Shown here: positions 1 through 11,984 of the stretch, one piece after another | How positions within the stretch are numbered: position 1 is the first letter of the stretch | How the letters are laid out: every line of letters begins with the position of its first letter | From: Balanoglossus misakiensis | Taxonomy: Eukaryota > Hemichordata | Length of the DNA: 64,000 nucleotides | Direction: 5' to 3' | Assembly (NCBI GenBank): GCA_040954595.2 | Contig: CM082591.2 | Span: forward strand, 7,254,001 to 7,318,000 | Notes under the pieces: generated by a model | The model's input: only the letters and a program-made list of their open reading frames with translations | Database searches by the model: none | What the model was told of the DNA's origin: nothing | Position numbers and translations under genes: made by a program

Positions 1-710
1 TGTCTATTACACATTATAAGCATCATTATTGGCACGGTTACCCATCTTTCCATGATATTTTGCCAGAGCATCAGTGATGCAGAAGTTAATGAAACACCCA
101 GCTGTCAGGTAAAAAAGCCTGCCATTATTGAAATTCTTCAATATCAATCACATGATCTGGCCATGTGATCCGCAGCATTGTCATTTCCAGGTGACGGGCA
201 AGCAATATTTCAGCATCCAGTAAAAGTTTTTCCGGGTATGTTTGTAGATATACTTAAAAACCGCCAGACATGTAACATGTATCAGGTATGGTGCCTCATC
301 AGCCTTATGGCATTTCGTCTGCACAGTTGTCATCTGTACCATGTTGCTGAATTTGCCCATCATCTGGAAATTTGAATGCCAACGTAACTGCATCTGGGCG
401 CATCTGATGTCATTTGATATCGAAGAATAATCAAATATCAGATTGGTGGATCAATGCAAATGTTGCTTTTTTATCAGCTTTAACCCTTTCACCCCCATTC
501 CCAGTAGAAAGGTCCAGAACTGGTACAGAGAACAATGGAGTTGGACCAAACCATAGTGAACACGGCAGTATTTGTTTGTGCAAAATCAAAATGACAAATA
601 AGATGACGAGAGATGACTTCATGGTGACTTCCGATTTTCCCATGAAGTCATGATGTGCATTGAGGACGATTTTCCATTCATCTTGTTAAGATTAATAGAA
701 TATCACACTC

Positions 711-831
711 CCAAGGACCTGGGATCGTATTTCTCACACGAGTTGGGGATTTTCTGTCCCACACGAGCCGCAGGCGAGTGTGGGACAGAATATCCCCGAC
801 GAGTGTCAGAAATACGATCCCAGGTCCTTGG
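711..831. repeat. Long near-perfect palindrome (unit A)
   Basis: The left arm (711-764) and right arm (778-831) are reverse complements apart from a few mismatches, around a 13-nt loop. As DNA or RNA this would form a stem of about 54 bp. The flanks are also rich in CTCACACTC-type inverted words (1040-1115). It has no coding capacity of its own. Confidence 0.85.
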
Positions 832-2131
832 TGTGTGAGATTCTATTTCTCACACCGTCACAAATTAGCCAAATTTGTATTAAAACATTGAATAATTGAC
901 TGTGGAAGTGACGGCTGGCACGTTGTAGTTTTTGTCTGTGTAATACACATCGCGCCATTGGATAACATTTAGCGCGTGTTAATTGAAGAATGTCTTGTTG
1001 TCCAATCAGCGTTCGCATCATATACAGCTTTCGATCCAGTGAGAGTATGGGATCGATTTGTTCTCACACTCTGATCCCACACTCTCCGCGTGCAAGGAAT
1101 GTGAGAACAGATTATCCATTAGTAAGGCATTCTTGACAGTGTATTCACGATGCTATCCATCTTCTAAAGATCTTGGACACAGCAATTACACACCATGTAC
1201 TTTTTGTGATCTCACGACACAATGTTCTAAAGAGTTGGCCGACTGACTTTTGTGAGTCCAATACTTTCCAGAACCTCTCTCACTTCATCATAAGCCTCTG
1301 GTTGTTCAATGGTTGGTGGAATCTAAAATTGAATCAAAGAATTCACTCATTAGACTGTCAGATTTCTTTCAAGCTCCTGTAACTTGTTCCAACAAGCTCT
1401 TTTCTGCTGGTTTTGTTAAGAAGCTAAAAATTGGAAGGGTGCGCTCTTTATGAAAAAGGCATATTGTTAATTTTTTGCAATTTTGCGCTGTTGGAGTGAT
1501 GGTTGTCCTGTAAATGCAGAAGACGGCTTGAGTACTTTTAAAATGGACAGTTGAATAAATGGGTGCCACACCTGTTTATTATTTAACTTGTTCATATTTA
1601 AATATACATGTACAGCCATAATTGACTATTGGGGATTCATTGCATTACAGGATTGCAATGAATAGAATGCACTCTATGCCAATATGAAACACTACAAACT
1701 CACAGACATATAAAAAAAACTTTTTATATTCGCGAGTGATGACAAGCTGTGCAGAGACAGATGGACTCAAACCGACTTGAAGATAATAGACACACACTGC
1801 CATCAATCACCTTAACCCTTTCACCACCATGGTTCAGTCCAAACCCATTGTTTTCTATGGTAAGGTTGGACCTCTAAAGAGGGAACTGGGGGTGAAAGGG
1901 TTAAGCCCTTTGATCTCACAGCCTTGGTGACCTATACTGTAACCCTAACAGTGCCAAGTCAGTAGCAAACGGTGTCATCTTCATACACTTTCATACCCCC
2001 TAGAGTACCAGGCATGCCATGACTATGGAGAATCTGAACATGTATCATCAGTGTATTGTGAAATATTTTGACAGCAGAGTCAACATTCAGTCGCTTCTGC
2101 TACTAATTTTTTCAGGCCAAGCTGGTCTTAA

Positions 2132-2396
2132 AGAGACAAAGTCGCTCTCTCACTGCCCCTTTTCCATTGTTTATGTTTGATACAAGACACTGTTTATGTT
2201 AATGTTAATGGTAGAGACCGATTTTTCATTTTGGCAAGTTTTTTTCACTCTCATGTCTACAAGCAGGATGGAAGTTGTGTGTGGTTGAAAGTTGATGCAC
2301 TATATATCCACATGTAGAATAACATAAACGGTGTCTTGTATCAAACATAATTATTGGAAAGAGGGCAGTGAGAGAGAGAGAGAGACTTTGTCCCCC
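2132..2396. mobile_element. MITE with TAA target duplication (PIF/Harbinger-like)
   Basis: The element is 265 bp and present only in unit A. It is flanked by TAA at 2129-2131 and 2397-2399. The matching site in unit B (about 30459) is a single TAA. The terminal inverted repeats are about 78 bp, imperfect, and share GACAAAGTC near the ends and TGTTTGATACAAGACAC inside. The right arm contains an expanded AG run (2368-2385). A 3-bp TWA duplication is the hallmark of PIF/Harbinger elements, so that assignment is an inference. Confidence 0.72.
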
Positions 2397-2599
2397 TAAA
2401 CGTGTCCGTTGGATAGATAAATCAAGCCATTCAATCCACCCGGTCAAAATACACACATGGCAAAGAAACAAAAGATATCCAACTCGGTCAAAGTATGTCC
2501 AATGGCCCATAGAGGCAATACATATTTTATCACGTTCCATACCTGGTAGGGTTAGGGATAAAGTCCTTTTTTCAGACCACAGTTCAAATGCTATCTCAC

Positions 2600-2758
2600 C
2601 TTAAAAGGTTGTCCATTGGCCATCGACATCAAAGTTGACCTCGAGATCTTTCCAGATGTAGTTTTCGGCAATTTTGTCACAATGACAGCTTTCTTGAATT
2701 GATTCCCGGACAATCTGCACAACTTCATTCATTATGTTGTGGTGAGACTTGTTGACAT
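2600..2758 (-). pseudogene. ACSS3-like acyl-CoA synthetase C-terminal exon, frameshifted (unit A)
   Basis: This is an isolated exon of a short-chain acyl-CoA synthetase of the ANL superfamily, most like ACSS3. These enzymes make acyl-CoA from acid, ATP and CoA. On the minus strand the exon follows a good acceptor (TTTTCTTGTCAG at 2759-2770) and ends at a consensus donor AAG|GTGAGA (2594-2602). The family motif LPKTxSGKISRSTLMS, which contains the catalytic A10 lysine, is recognisable. A 17-bp deletion relative to unit B removes the GPVAA region and shifts the frame. No other synthetase exon is visible nearby, so this is a stranded fragment. Confidence 0.75.
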
Positions 2759-3876
2759 CTGACAAGAAAATAAAACATGCAAGGTTTCAAAGTAGAATTT
2801 CACTTTTTCACTAATGAACTCTGACCTGGGACAGAGACCTTAGGTCCAACTAGTTTTGTGTACAATCAGTACATGCACTACCGACATTATCTGTTTTGAC
2901 TATTTTTTCCAGTATTTTTTTCTGAGTATCAACCATGGTTTCTTACTCAGTTCCCAAAAGCACAGGGCGCTCGATCTCAAAAAATAAAAAAAAAAATAAA
3001 AATAAATTTGTTGTTGTTGTTGAAAATAATAATGATTGATATTAAAAAGAAATAAAAAAAATAGCGTCAAGGACACTTGGTGCTCTCTCAGCACTCTGTA
3101 GTGGATGACGAGCAGCATGTTTGGAGAACAGTGGTTTGGTATATGGGTGAAAGGAACAATTTGCAAACACCAAGGTGAAATGCTGAACTGTTTTGCTCAT
3201 GTAATATTGAATGCAGCCTGATAAGGTAGGTGCTTGGCAGAGGGAAAAAACACTTGTCAAGGGCTCTGATAACTGTTTTAAATTTAGTCTTAAAAATGGC
3301 CCGCACACACAAATGGCCTCACACAAATATATTCTGTCATTTCCCCCTCAGATTTTGTATCTTATGTTATACTGATGGAATTCATTGTGTATAATTGTCA
3401 TATCAAATTGCACCAGTGAAAGCTATGAGAAATGGGTTTTGAAAAAAAACAGTGCAAGTAGAAGTACTAGTCTAAAAGTGAAAGAAATACATTTTGAAAA
3501 AAAAAAATCAGACAGCATTCAAGATCAGCTGAAGTGGTTTGATAAAAAGTTCTCCATTTTCAAGTATATACTGTCATGTGCTGACTATAGTAGTGTAGGT
3601 GTTAGCAAAAAAATACATGAATTATTCAAACAGAAAGTTCAATCATTTAGTTTCCCAGTTGATGGGAGCATAGCAGTTGTGAACATAGTATATGAAATAA
3701 TTTAAAATAGTCATTGCTCTCTGGTCCATCATTTTCGGTAGAAGTGACCTGATTTCACATCAATAGTTTCCCACCCGTCATTTCAAGCTAATTTCATGTA
3801 GAACAAAACTCCTATACAGCATAATGACATTTCTAGAACCCTTTTTTGCTGGTTGGGCCCACAGACTAACACTATA

Positions 3877-6800
3877 TAATAATAATAATAATTTATTTCT
3901 GCATAATGTAGGCCTCCGGCCCCTTATATGAATACAGAATCTTGAAGTCGTTCAAGTGACACCGTCCTAAGAGTGAATTATAATAACATGTCATGAGGAA
4001 AGAAGAACAAACAAATAAACAAACAACCAACCAATTCTAACGCTCACTCTGATTCTTTAACTCTGAACGCATGAAAGATAAATAAAGCTAAATTCTTGAT
4101 TTGATTTACATCTTTTGTCTCCATTAAAGTTTCTAAAGAGTATAGGGAAGGGGACCTGTAAAATTCACATGGCAGGTACTTTTTCCTCAAAAAATCCCAG
4201 AAAGGGCATACTAACAGAAACTGATATTCACCTTCTATATCTTTCTGACAAAATTTACAGATCCTCAACACCTTGTATATTTGTCTGTGACGCCCAGTTT
4301 CAATTTCTAGTCGATGGCTTCCATATCTAAATCTTGCCAAGGCTCGGCGATACTTGAAAAAATCAATACATGAAATATACAGTTCGGGTGTTAAATCTGT
4401 TTTGAAATTCCTGTAATAGTTTGTTTTCTCATTTGTACTTACATCCGACCACCATTCCTGCCTTTTTACATCATTTACTCTTGTTATAAATTCTGACAGA
4501 AAAATATCTGTGTCACCTACACCTTGATTTAACCACACGCGCCCTAGGCCACAACAAAACAACATCTTTTTCACATCGGTAGCCCTGCTGTATGTTTTCC
4601 TTGTTTGTCTTTTTCAAGTAACATTTTGTATGCTTTATGTGGAAGTCGTGACTCTGACATTCCTAGTATATGGATCCAGTACTTAACACATCTTTTTACA
4701 TAATAACAGAACAAAGGTAATCTACCGCAATCTCCCAGAACTGTATATCTTGAACGTGCTACTTGACACACCTAAAAATCGCCAGCAATATAATGAGTGA
4801 ACTCTTTCCAAATGTTCATATGGTTGAAAACCCAATACTTCTGACCCGTAACTAAGTACGGGTAAAATAAAAACATCAAACATTTTAAAATACATTTCTG
4901 GAGGTAAGTATTTCATGTTCTTAATATATTTTCCAAGTGTAAACATTTTTTTTCCTGGCTTTTACAGCCATAATTTTTCGTAGTTACCGCTAATGAAATT
5001 TTGGTAGAAATAACTAGACCAAGATATTCGTAGGCGCTTTCAACTTTTAACTCTTGTCCACCGAAAAACCAACACTCATATCTACTAAGGTACCCGCCTT
5101 TCCTGTATACAACCACTTTTGTTTTTGATAAATTAACCTTCATTTTCCATTTCACAGTAAAATCATACAGGATTTCAGTAAGTCTTTTTAAGCCAACAAC
5201 TGAGTTTGAAAACAAAACAATATCGTCAGCATATAATAAAAGAAATAACTGGAGAGCATCATTTGGAAGTAACTGAATTCCGCTTAATCCAGAATTCTCC
5301 AACACGTTTACAAGCTCATTTATATAAAAGCTAAATAAAATCAGACTTAACAAACAGCCTTGACGAACGCCCTTCTGCAAATCAAACAGATCTGAAGTAA
5401 CATCAGCAACCCTCACACTGGCTTTCACATCGGCATACATAGCTTTCAGCATTTCATACATTTTCCCGTCAATGCCATCCAAGGCAAGTCTATACAAAAG
5501 GCGGGTTCTGTCAACAGAGTCGAACGCTTTCTCAAAATCAATATAAAGGCAGTACAATTTCTTTCCTCTTCCCAGTAGCGATTTCTGGATTATGGCGTAT
5601 AATGTAAAAAAGTGGTCCACCGTTGAATAGCCTTTACGAAACCCCGCTTGGCATTCTGGGATAGACTCGCTCAGATTTGCCCACTCTTTTATGCGTTCGT
5701 TAAGAACGCTCGTGAAAAGTTTACTAAAAACACTTAGCAGTGTAATAGCTCTATAATTATCAAGTTTGCTAGGATCATTTTTCTTGAAAATAGGCACAAT
5801 TGTACCAATTGCCCAACTCCTTGGGAACACACCCTGATCAAAAATAACATTGTACAAGTTATTTAGGAAGGGTAACAGAATATCTGTTGAATTCTTAAAG
5901 AATTCTGCTACTAACATATAAGGCCCTGCTGATTTATTGTTCTTATAAGCTTACTGATGGCCTTCAGAATCTCATCATCAGTAATCATACCATTCAAAAT
6001 ATTCGAGAACATTAAATTACCATTTATCGACTCATGTACCCTAAATGGATCAAACTCATTTAGGAACTTATCCAGTTCGCTTATAAAAACTGAATTTAAG
6101 GTTGTATCCTCTACTGACACTTCAAAAAGCGTCGAAAAATATGTCAGCCATTCGTCCAGTGATATTAAACCGTGCTGCTGATGACCGTTTCCTTAGTTTA
6201 ATTACACTCCAAATACTCTTTTCATCTGTCATATTTCTTCTTATTAAAACCTGTTCTTTCTCGTCATATTCTCGCTTTTTACAGCGTGTCAAGTTTTTAT
6301 AACAACTTTTTTCCCCTCTTATAATTATCAAAATCCTTTTTTAAACCTGAGTTACGAAATCTCTGTAAACTTTTCTGCATGTTTGTTTTTGACTTCGAAC
6401 ACTCAGAATCAAACCAATCCATTCTGCAGTGGTAATCTCTATGATTTCATCTAACCAAAGAAAACATATCTTTCGCAGCACTTTTCAAAACATGCATCAC
6501 CCCCTCAACATCATCATTAACGCCCAGGTCATTTACAAACCGCAAGTTATGCAAAGAATCTCTATTTTCGCCAGAGCTGAGGTTTTCTTTGAATTCTTGT
6601 AACAATTATAATCATTTCGCCAACGTACAGTTTTGACTAGAGTACTACTGTGTACTTTACACTTATATTGAATATTTACTTTGAAGGTGCAACATACAGG
6701 TAAATGGTCCGATTCATCTCGTATCGGTACCGAAAACGACATTACACTGGAGAATAAATCTCGTGATACAAGTACATAGTCTACAACACTTCGCCCTTCA

Positions 6801-6925
6801 TTTGAAATACAAGTAAATTCCCCTTTACCAGAATCTTCCTTTCTGCCATTTAACATATACGACATGTCTTTGCACAGTGTAATTAATGATAACCCAAAGT
6901 TATAGTAATCATTCTGTCTGGTTTA
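3877..6925 (-). mobile_element. 5'-truncated non-LTR retrotransposon (LINE), degenerate (unit A)
   Basis: This is the minus-strand pol of a non-LTR retrotransposon in several broken frames. From 5' to 3' it has the C-terminal part of an apurinic-type endonuclease (6533-6925, with NGRKEDSGKGEF and the catalytic SDHLP) and a linker (5911-6331). The reverse transcriptase lies at 4913-5917, with YRAITLLSVFSKLF, LYIDFEKAFDSVDR, GVRQGCLLS and the catalytic YADD in LLLYADDIVLFS. The C-terminal domain has a CxxC...H-type knuckle near ICKFCQKDIEGEYQFLLVCP (4044-4574). The 3' end is a (TAA)n microsatellite (3877-3893 on the plus strand). The N-terminal endonuclease is absent. The clade was not assigned. 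Confidence 0.88.
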
Positions 6926-7499
6926 GATGTGAAAAACAATGTTCTGAGTTAGCCACCTTGCTCTGATGATATTGTCATGAACCAACTACCATGACAAGTC
7001 AAGGGCCAAACTACCAAGGTCATAGGTCATTTTAACTGCATGAGGTGGTCAGGTCAACACCCAGGACAGGGCAATGAGTTTGAAGGGAGATGTAAAACGG
7101 TATTTGTGATTGGTTAAGAAAATGAAAATGAATAGACAGAAATATTTATGTAACACATATTATGCATGACAGTCTGAAGAACAAAAACAGAATTTATAGA
7201 TTAAATAAGGCTAAAGCCCATAAACCCACCACCTACATTTAATACCTGCAACTCCATCAAAGCTTCCATTTTCCTAGTAGACAACTGCTCTTTGGCCATA
7301 GTATACCGCTGTCCGTAACTGGGCAATAATACTATCTTTGACCTTGCCATATGCCGAAGAAGTTGCACTTCTCATATCACGCTGCAAGACTGGTTTGCTG
7401 GCAGCAAATCTAACAGTGGAAGAACGAAAAAAGATGTTTGCTGGCAGCAAATCTAACAGTGGAAGAATGAAAAAAAGATGAGTGATTATCAATTTCATT

Positions 7500-8580
7500 T
7501 TTATAAAACGACCACGGGGGTGTGAATCTTTGCAACTTCTGGAGCATGGGTCTAAATATTACTACACGCATCACGAGTGTCTGGATGATTTCTATGATTC
7601 GATCAAGACCGTCATTGAGAAGATTTTATCTAACATTAAAAACTGTCCATTCAAAGTGTATGCAGTACAGTTAGATGAGGCATGTCATCTTTACCACTTT
7701 GATGATTTATGTTAGATTTGTAAATGTAGATGGCGAAGTGGAATCACATTTTCTAAGTGTGAATAAATTAGAGGGTTGTACTGCTTTAGATATTTATGAC
7801 GTCATTTCTAGTCTTTTGGTTGATAAACAACTCAATACTGCCAATTTAATATGTCTTGCCACGGACGGAGCAAGTGTCATGAGGTGAGTGAAAACAGGTG
7901 TTACAACCAGATTTAGAGAACACAACCATTTTCTTGTTGCAAATCATTGGTTGGCACATAGACTAGCACTTGCAAGTGAGAAAGCAGCAAATCGGGTGCC
8001 AAACCTGATTAAATACATACGTGACCTGAATGAGATGGGTAAATTGTTAAAAGTTTTTCGCCTAAATTACTCAGAATGCTTGAAATGAGCAAATCTGCTC
8101 ATGGTGAATCGGCAGCCAAAAAAATCAAACAAGTGTTTTTCACTCGATGGCTTTCATTCAGTGGTTGTGTAGATGCTCTTGTTGGTTGCTTAGACAGTGT
8201 AATTTCATGGTTAGTACAAATTTCACATGATTCGAACCACAAAGATTTAGCAGTGAGGCTGAGGGATGTTAAAACGAGTTGCAACATATACCAGTTTATT
8301 GCCATGACATACTTTGCAGCTGATGCCATTGGGTTGTTAGCAAGATTGTGTAAGTCTATGCAAAGAGTCGGCATTTCATGTGTGGATTAACATGAAGGAC
8401 TAGATCTGCTTTCTCTAATATGATGACTAGAGTAGAAAGGCACAATGCTTCCTTGCAGAATGATGATTGTGATGTAGACAGCATCCTTGAATCTGTAAAA
8501 AATGTTGCTTCCCATGTAGAAAATATTCACCTCTTTGTTAAATGAAAAGGACATTGATGCATAATTGTAGAGTGGAATAC
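7500..8580 (+). pseudogene. hAT-superfamily transposase-like pseudogene (unit A)
   Basis: Consecutive plus-strand fragments (7482-7715, 7675-7887, 7888-8088, 8076-8390, and a tail to about 8570) match the RNase-H-like core of hAT-type proteins of the ZNF862/DUF4371 kind. VQLDEACHL carries the first catalytic Asp. FLSVNKLEGCTALDIYDVI and LATDGASVM carry the second acidic block. HWLAHRLALASEKAA is the typical histidine segment. The frame is broken near 7715, by TGA at 7879-7881 straight after DGASVM, and again near 8087 and 8390. Unit B shares the TGA, so the copy was dead before the duplication. I found no TIRs for it. Confidence 0.75.
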
Positions 8581-8599
8581 TGTATGAATGTTCATTGAA

Positions 8600-10340
8600 T
8601 ATTGGAAATAAAACTCTGCAAACACGAGAGAAATGTGTTGACTTTTTAATTTAATGTACATGCACAACAAGATGAAAATTCACACGAGAAACAATATTTT
8701 TGTAAAAAAAGTGTGGCTAATGAAATCTTCTTGTGGCTAATCAAAAAATGAAACTATTAGCTACAGTGGCTAATAAATGTCAAAACCCAGCGCTAACACA
8801 GTTATCCCCCCCCCCCCCTCAGGTGGCAGACTTCAATCCTTTCATGGCAAAGTACAATTAATCAAAACCTTTATTTTTTACATTTATGAAAGAGACCAGG
8901 CACCTTTGATTTGGTGAATATGTAAATATTTCAGGTACTACTTGATTCATTGCAAAAAATAAACCATTAATACTCTACTTGTTGGTATTATTCATACCTG
9001 TTGTTGTCAATTTGGAATCTTGTCAGAGATCATGTCACTGCACTTGTTATGAAAATACAGAACCATGAATTTAGTCAATGATAGAAGAAAACTGCTGACT
9101 CAGCATTTTCCATCAATGGTTTGTCTATATAGGTAAAACTTTTAACAAAATTTATCACAAAATAGAGCGCGGTGACCACACAATTTTATTTGACCAATGA
9201 ATTTATTTTTACATGACTGAGCTATGTGTAAAATTTTGTGAAAATAGTAGTTTGTTTTCCAGCAATTATCAATGTAATCCTACGGAAAAAAGACACACAT
9301 GCACTCTTTATCACTTATGTTTTGCACGTACATCCTTAACTGTTGCAACTGGCTTTATCTGCAATAAACCTTATCTGACCTTTACCTCATATATCCAACT
9401 GTCCTGTTAACACACATTATATGGAAATCTAAAACAGAAAGAAATATATTTCAATTGAATAGAAGATGACAAAGTTCCAGTCGCCAAAGAATATTTAAAA
9501 CATTTGATGAATATTTAGTTAGTTGAACTTTGACAGAGAGCAGACTAGATGTACAACACAGATATTTACTGAGATCACATGACAATCGTGCTTGGTATCT
9601 CGAGGTACACAAAATCTGACTCGGAGACTTTTCTGCCATTTTTTCCCGGTGATCATGTCACCCGCAGAGCTCCTGATACAGTTGTGTGCCTCAGGACAGA
9701 ATTTCTACCTGGTGAAGGAATCAACTTATCTGTTACAACACTAAGAGGTAATGTTGCATTGAACTTGGTGTGATTTTCTGTCTTTTTCTTTCAGTCCTCC
9801 AACTAAAGCCACACCTTTTTCATTTTCATGTAACAGAAACACACCTTTAAAGAATTATATTGGAATTAACGCAACAATTCGGCGCCCAAACTTTTCTTGG
9901 CTTGAAAGATGACCAGAATATTGTGAATATTGTGAATACCAATATACATGTATTTACATGCGACTAATATCACTTATTTCAGATGTACCTGGATTGAAGC
10001 TCTAACTAGGGAAGGAATCAACCACTCAGCAACAACCGTTTTGAGAGGTATGTTCTACTGGAGCTGATGATTTATTATCTTGTTTTTAACTGAATACACT
10101 GAATACATATAGCCCTGGTAGGTGACATGTTGTAAATGGGTGGTGGCAAAGAGATTCCAAACTCTGATATCACATCTACAACACAGGTATGTGACAAGTA
10201 CTGAGCAGCTCTGTGGTACTTGGAACCAGACTCAGGGATTTCTCCTGTTTATGACAATTGAACTTACTGTAGCTTTGGCAGTGAACCATGCATTGGAGTT
10301 CTACCTTGTGAAGGAATCAACCACTCCGTTACAAATTTTT
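8600..10340. repeat. Non-coding repeat-rich stretch, with a TTAA-type element remnant at about 9020-9335
   Basis: No gene is supported. The sequence 9020-9335 is a diverged copy of the TTAA-flanked element found whole at 50855-51268. Its right end CACGTACATCC abuts TTAA at 9336-9339, and the left end is eroded. Around 9640-9760, 9985-10060 and 10200-10345 a block containing GAAGGAATCAACYWMTC followed by an ACAA-rich segment recurs three times at about 310-bp spacing. The first two end in GAGGTAATG or GAGGTATG. A poly(C) run sits at 8808-8818. Confidence 0.6.
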
Positions 10341-10343
10341 AAA

Positions 10344-11055
10344 TTAAGGTGGCATTGCATGAAACCGTCGAGGCCTATTTCTCATCAAAGACAACGTTAA
10401 AACCCCAATAAACCATATATATTCTGGAAGCTGAGTTTTTGAACTTTTGTTTGAGTTAGAACGGAAATGGAGGCGTTTTTGGGATAAAAAACAAACATTT
10501 TTTGATATTATGTCATTCAATTTAATTTAGGTAAAAAAGTTGACCATGCATCATGCATCTTCATATATCATTCGAAAGTAGAGTACACGTGCAAAAAAAC
10601 TGTAATTTTGTTTCCCGTTATTTGCTTCCATTGAGGAGTAACAGCGTTTGAAAGTTAGATTTTTAGAAAATTTGATCATATTCACAGTGAGTTGTATTGA
10701 ATCAGAGTTTATTCCCGCCAGGGACACTCTATCGACTAAAAAATCCGTTTTGTTGGATGGGTCATACACAATCCCCTGTTAAAATTTGAGCAAATTCGGC
10801 CAACGCAGAGCGAAGCTATTTTTCTCTGAAGTTGTCAAGAGCAGCGAAAATGCAAACTGAGAAAAACAGCCATTTGCATTGTTGACACCTATTTGTTAAG
10901 GTGGCATTGCAGGAAAAGTTGTGATTTTTGCCAAATTTTACTTTTTTACATAAATCGATAGGCCTTATACAGACCCACACCCTGACAAATACGTCTTGGC
11001 GGAAATGGTGCATAATCACCCCAAAATAGCACTTTTCTGAATGAGTTCACAGTTC
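10344..11055. repeat. TTAAGGTGGC-bounded segments (unit A)
   Basis: TTAA followed by GGTGGCATTGCA occurs at 10344 and at 10896. This is the pattern of a TTAA-targeting element end. The second copy carries about 150 bp whose far part (10975-11040) is the reverse complement of 39155-39235 in unit B. No coding sequence is recognised. Confidence 0.45.
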
Positions 11056-11289
11056 AAGTGGGATATACCACTCAAAAAAATTAAATTCGAGCCCTGAGTA
11101 ATGATTGGCATTTTAACATATTTCTCCCAAGAACACTTTTGATGGATCATTTCAAACCTAAACTTTACAAATACCATAATGCTGCTGGTAACTGTGGTCT
11201 GCACACTGCAAATATTTGATAAGATTACAAGGTACCAAAAATAGATTGTGATCACACACCTTTAAGTGATGATAACAGAATTTAGATTA

Positions 11290-11965
11290 AGGTTTAGCTA
11301 TTCTGTCCATTATACTTGGACATAGTGTTAATGTACCCTATAGCATAGTTAACATTTAAACCATGTACATATTGTACCCTGTGACCTCATTTGACCTTCC
11401 AGGCTCCACTGCCCTTCCACAGTATCAATCTGTCAATCATGTAGAATAAATGTACATGTATATTAACTACATGTTATGGCCATGGCAACAAAGTTCACAC
11501 TGAACCAATGTCACTTTCATAGTTTTTGGAGTTATTTTTAAAATTTTGAAGAAAAATTAAGAACAGAAATAAATTGTAGATGCAGTCGCTACATATACTG
11601 AGTGTTGACAAAATAAATTAAGGCTGTTTTGAATTATTTTTACAGTTTATTTTGAGGGATTTTGAGACAAGACTGTTTGAAATTGAATGCATTCCGTCAA
11701 CTTGGCATGTAAACAATCAAAAATTGGGTTCTTTTTTCCACATTTACAAAGCTCATTTTGGAAAAAAAAATATTTCAGTCTACAGTCGCTTCATGTAACA
11801 AGTATGAATAATCCAAATTTGAGTCGTTTTGGAGAATTTTTACTCGTTTTTTCATGAAGTTTGACATGGAGCTGTCTGAAAGTTATGGTGTGCGGTCCAC
11901 TTTCCATCAGATCTCCGTTGCATCCGAAAGGATAAGGCGATTTATCATTTTTTGTGTGAAAATAA
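11290..11965 (+). repeat. Gene-flank repeat: receptor 5' flank joined to receptor 3' flank (unit A)
   Basis: The stretch 11290-11460 is a diverged copy of the DNA upstream of the large gene (13215-13390), with shared words TATTCTGTC, GTTAAYATTTAA and GTGACCTCRTTTGACC. The stretch 11474-11965 is a close copy of the DNA just downstream of the gene's stop (24903-25408), starting at GCCATGGCAACAAAGTTCA. A 5' flank abutting a 3' flank with nothing between is what remains if a whole gene copy is deleted. Confidence 0.65.
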
Positions 11966-11984
11966 AATATACTGGTACTTGTTG

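Noticed and set aside
3385-3705. A 106-aa plus-strand open frame with a Lys-rich start
   Set aside because: It matches no family I know, has no splice context, and its equivalent in unit B is shifted around the poly(A) run, so I treat it as chance.
7876-7892. AGGTGAGT followed by AAAACAG read as a tiny intron rescuing the hAT-like frame
   Set aside because: The gap would be about 14 nt, far too short for splicing. The stop is better read as a disabling mutation shared by both units.
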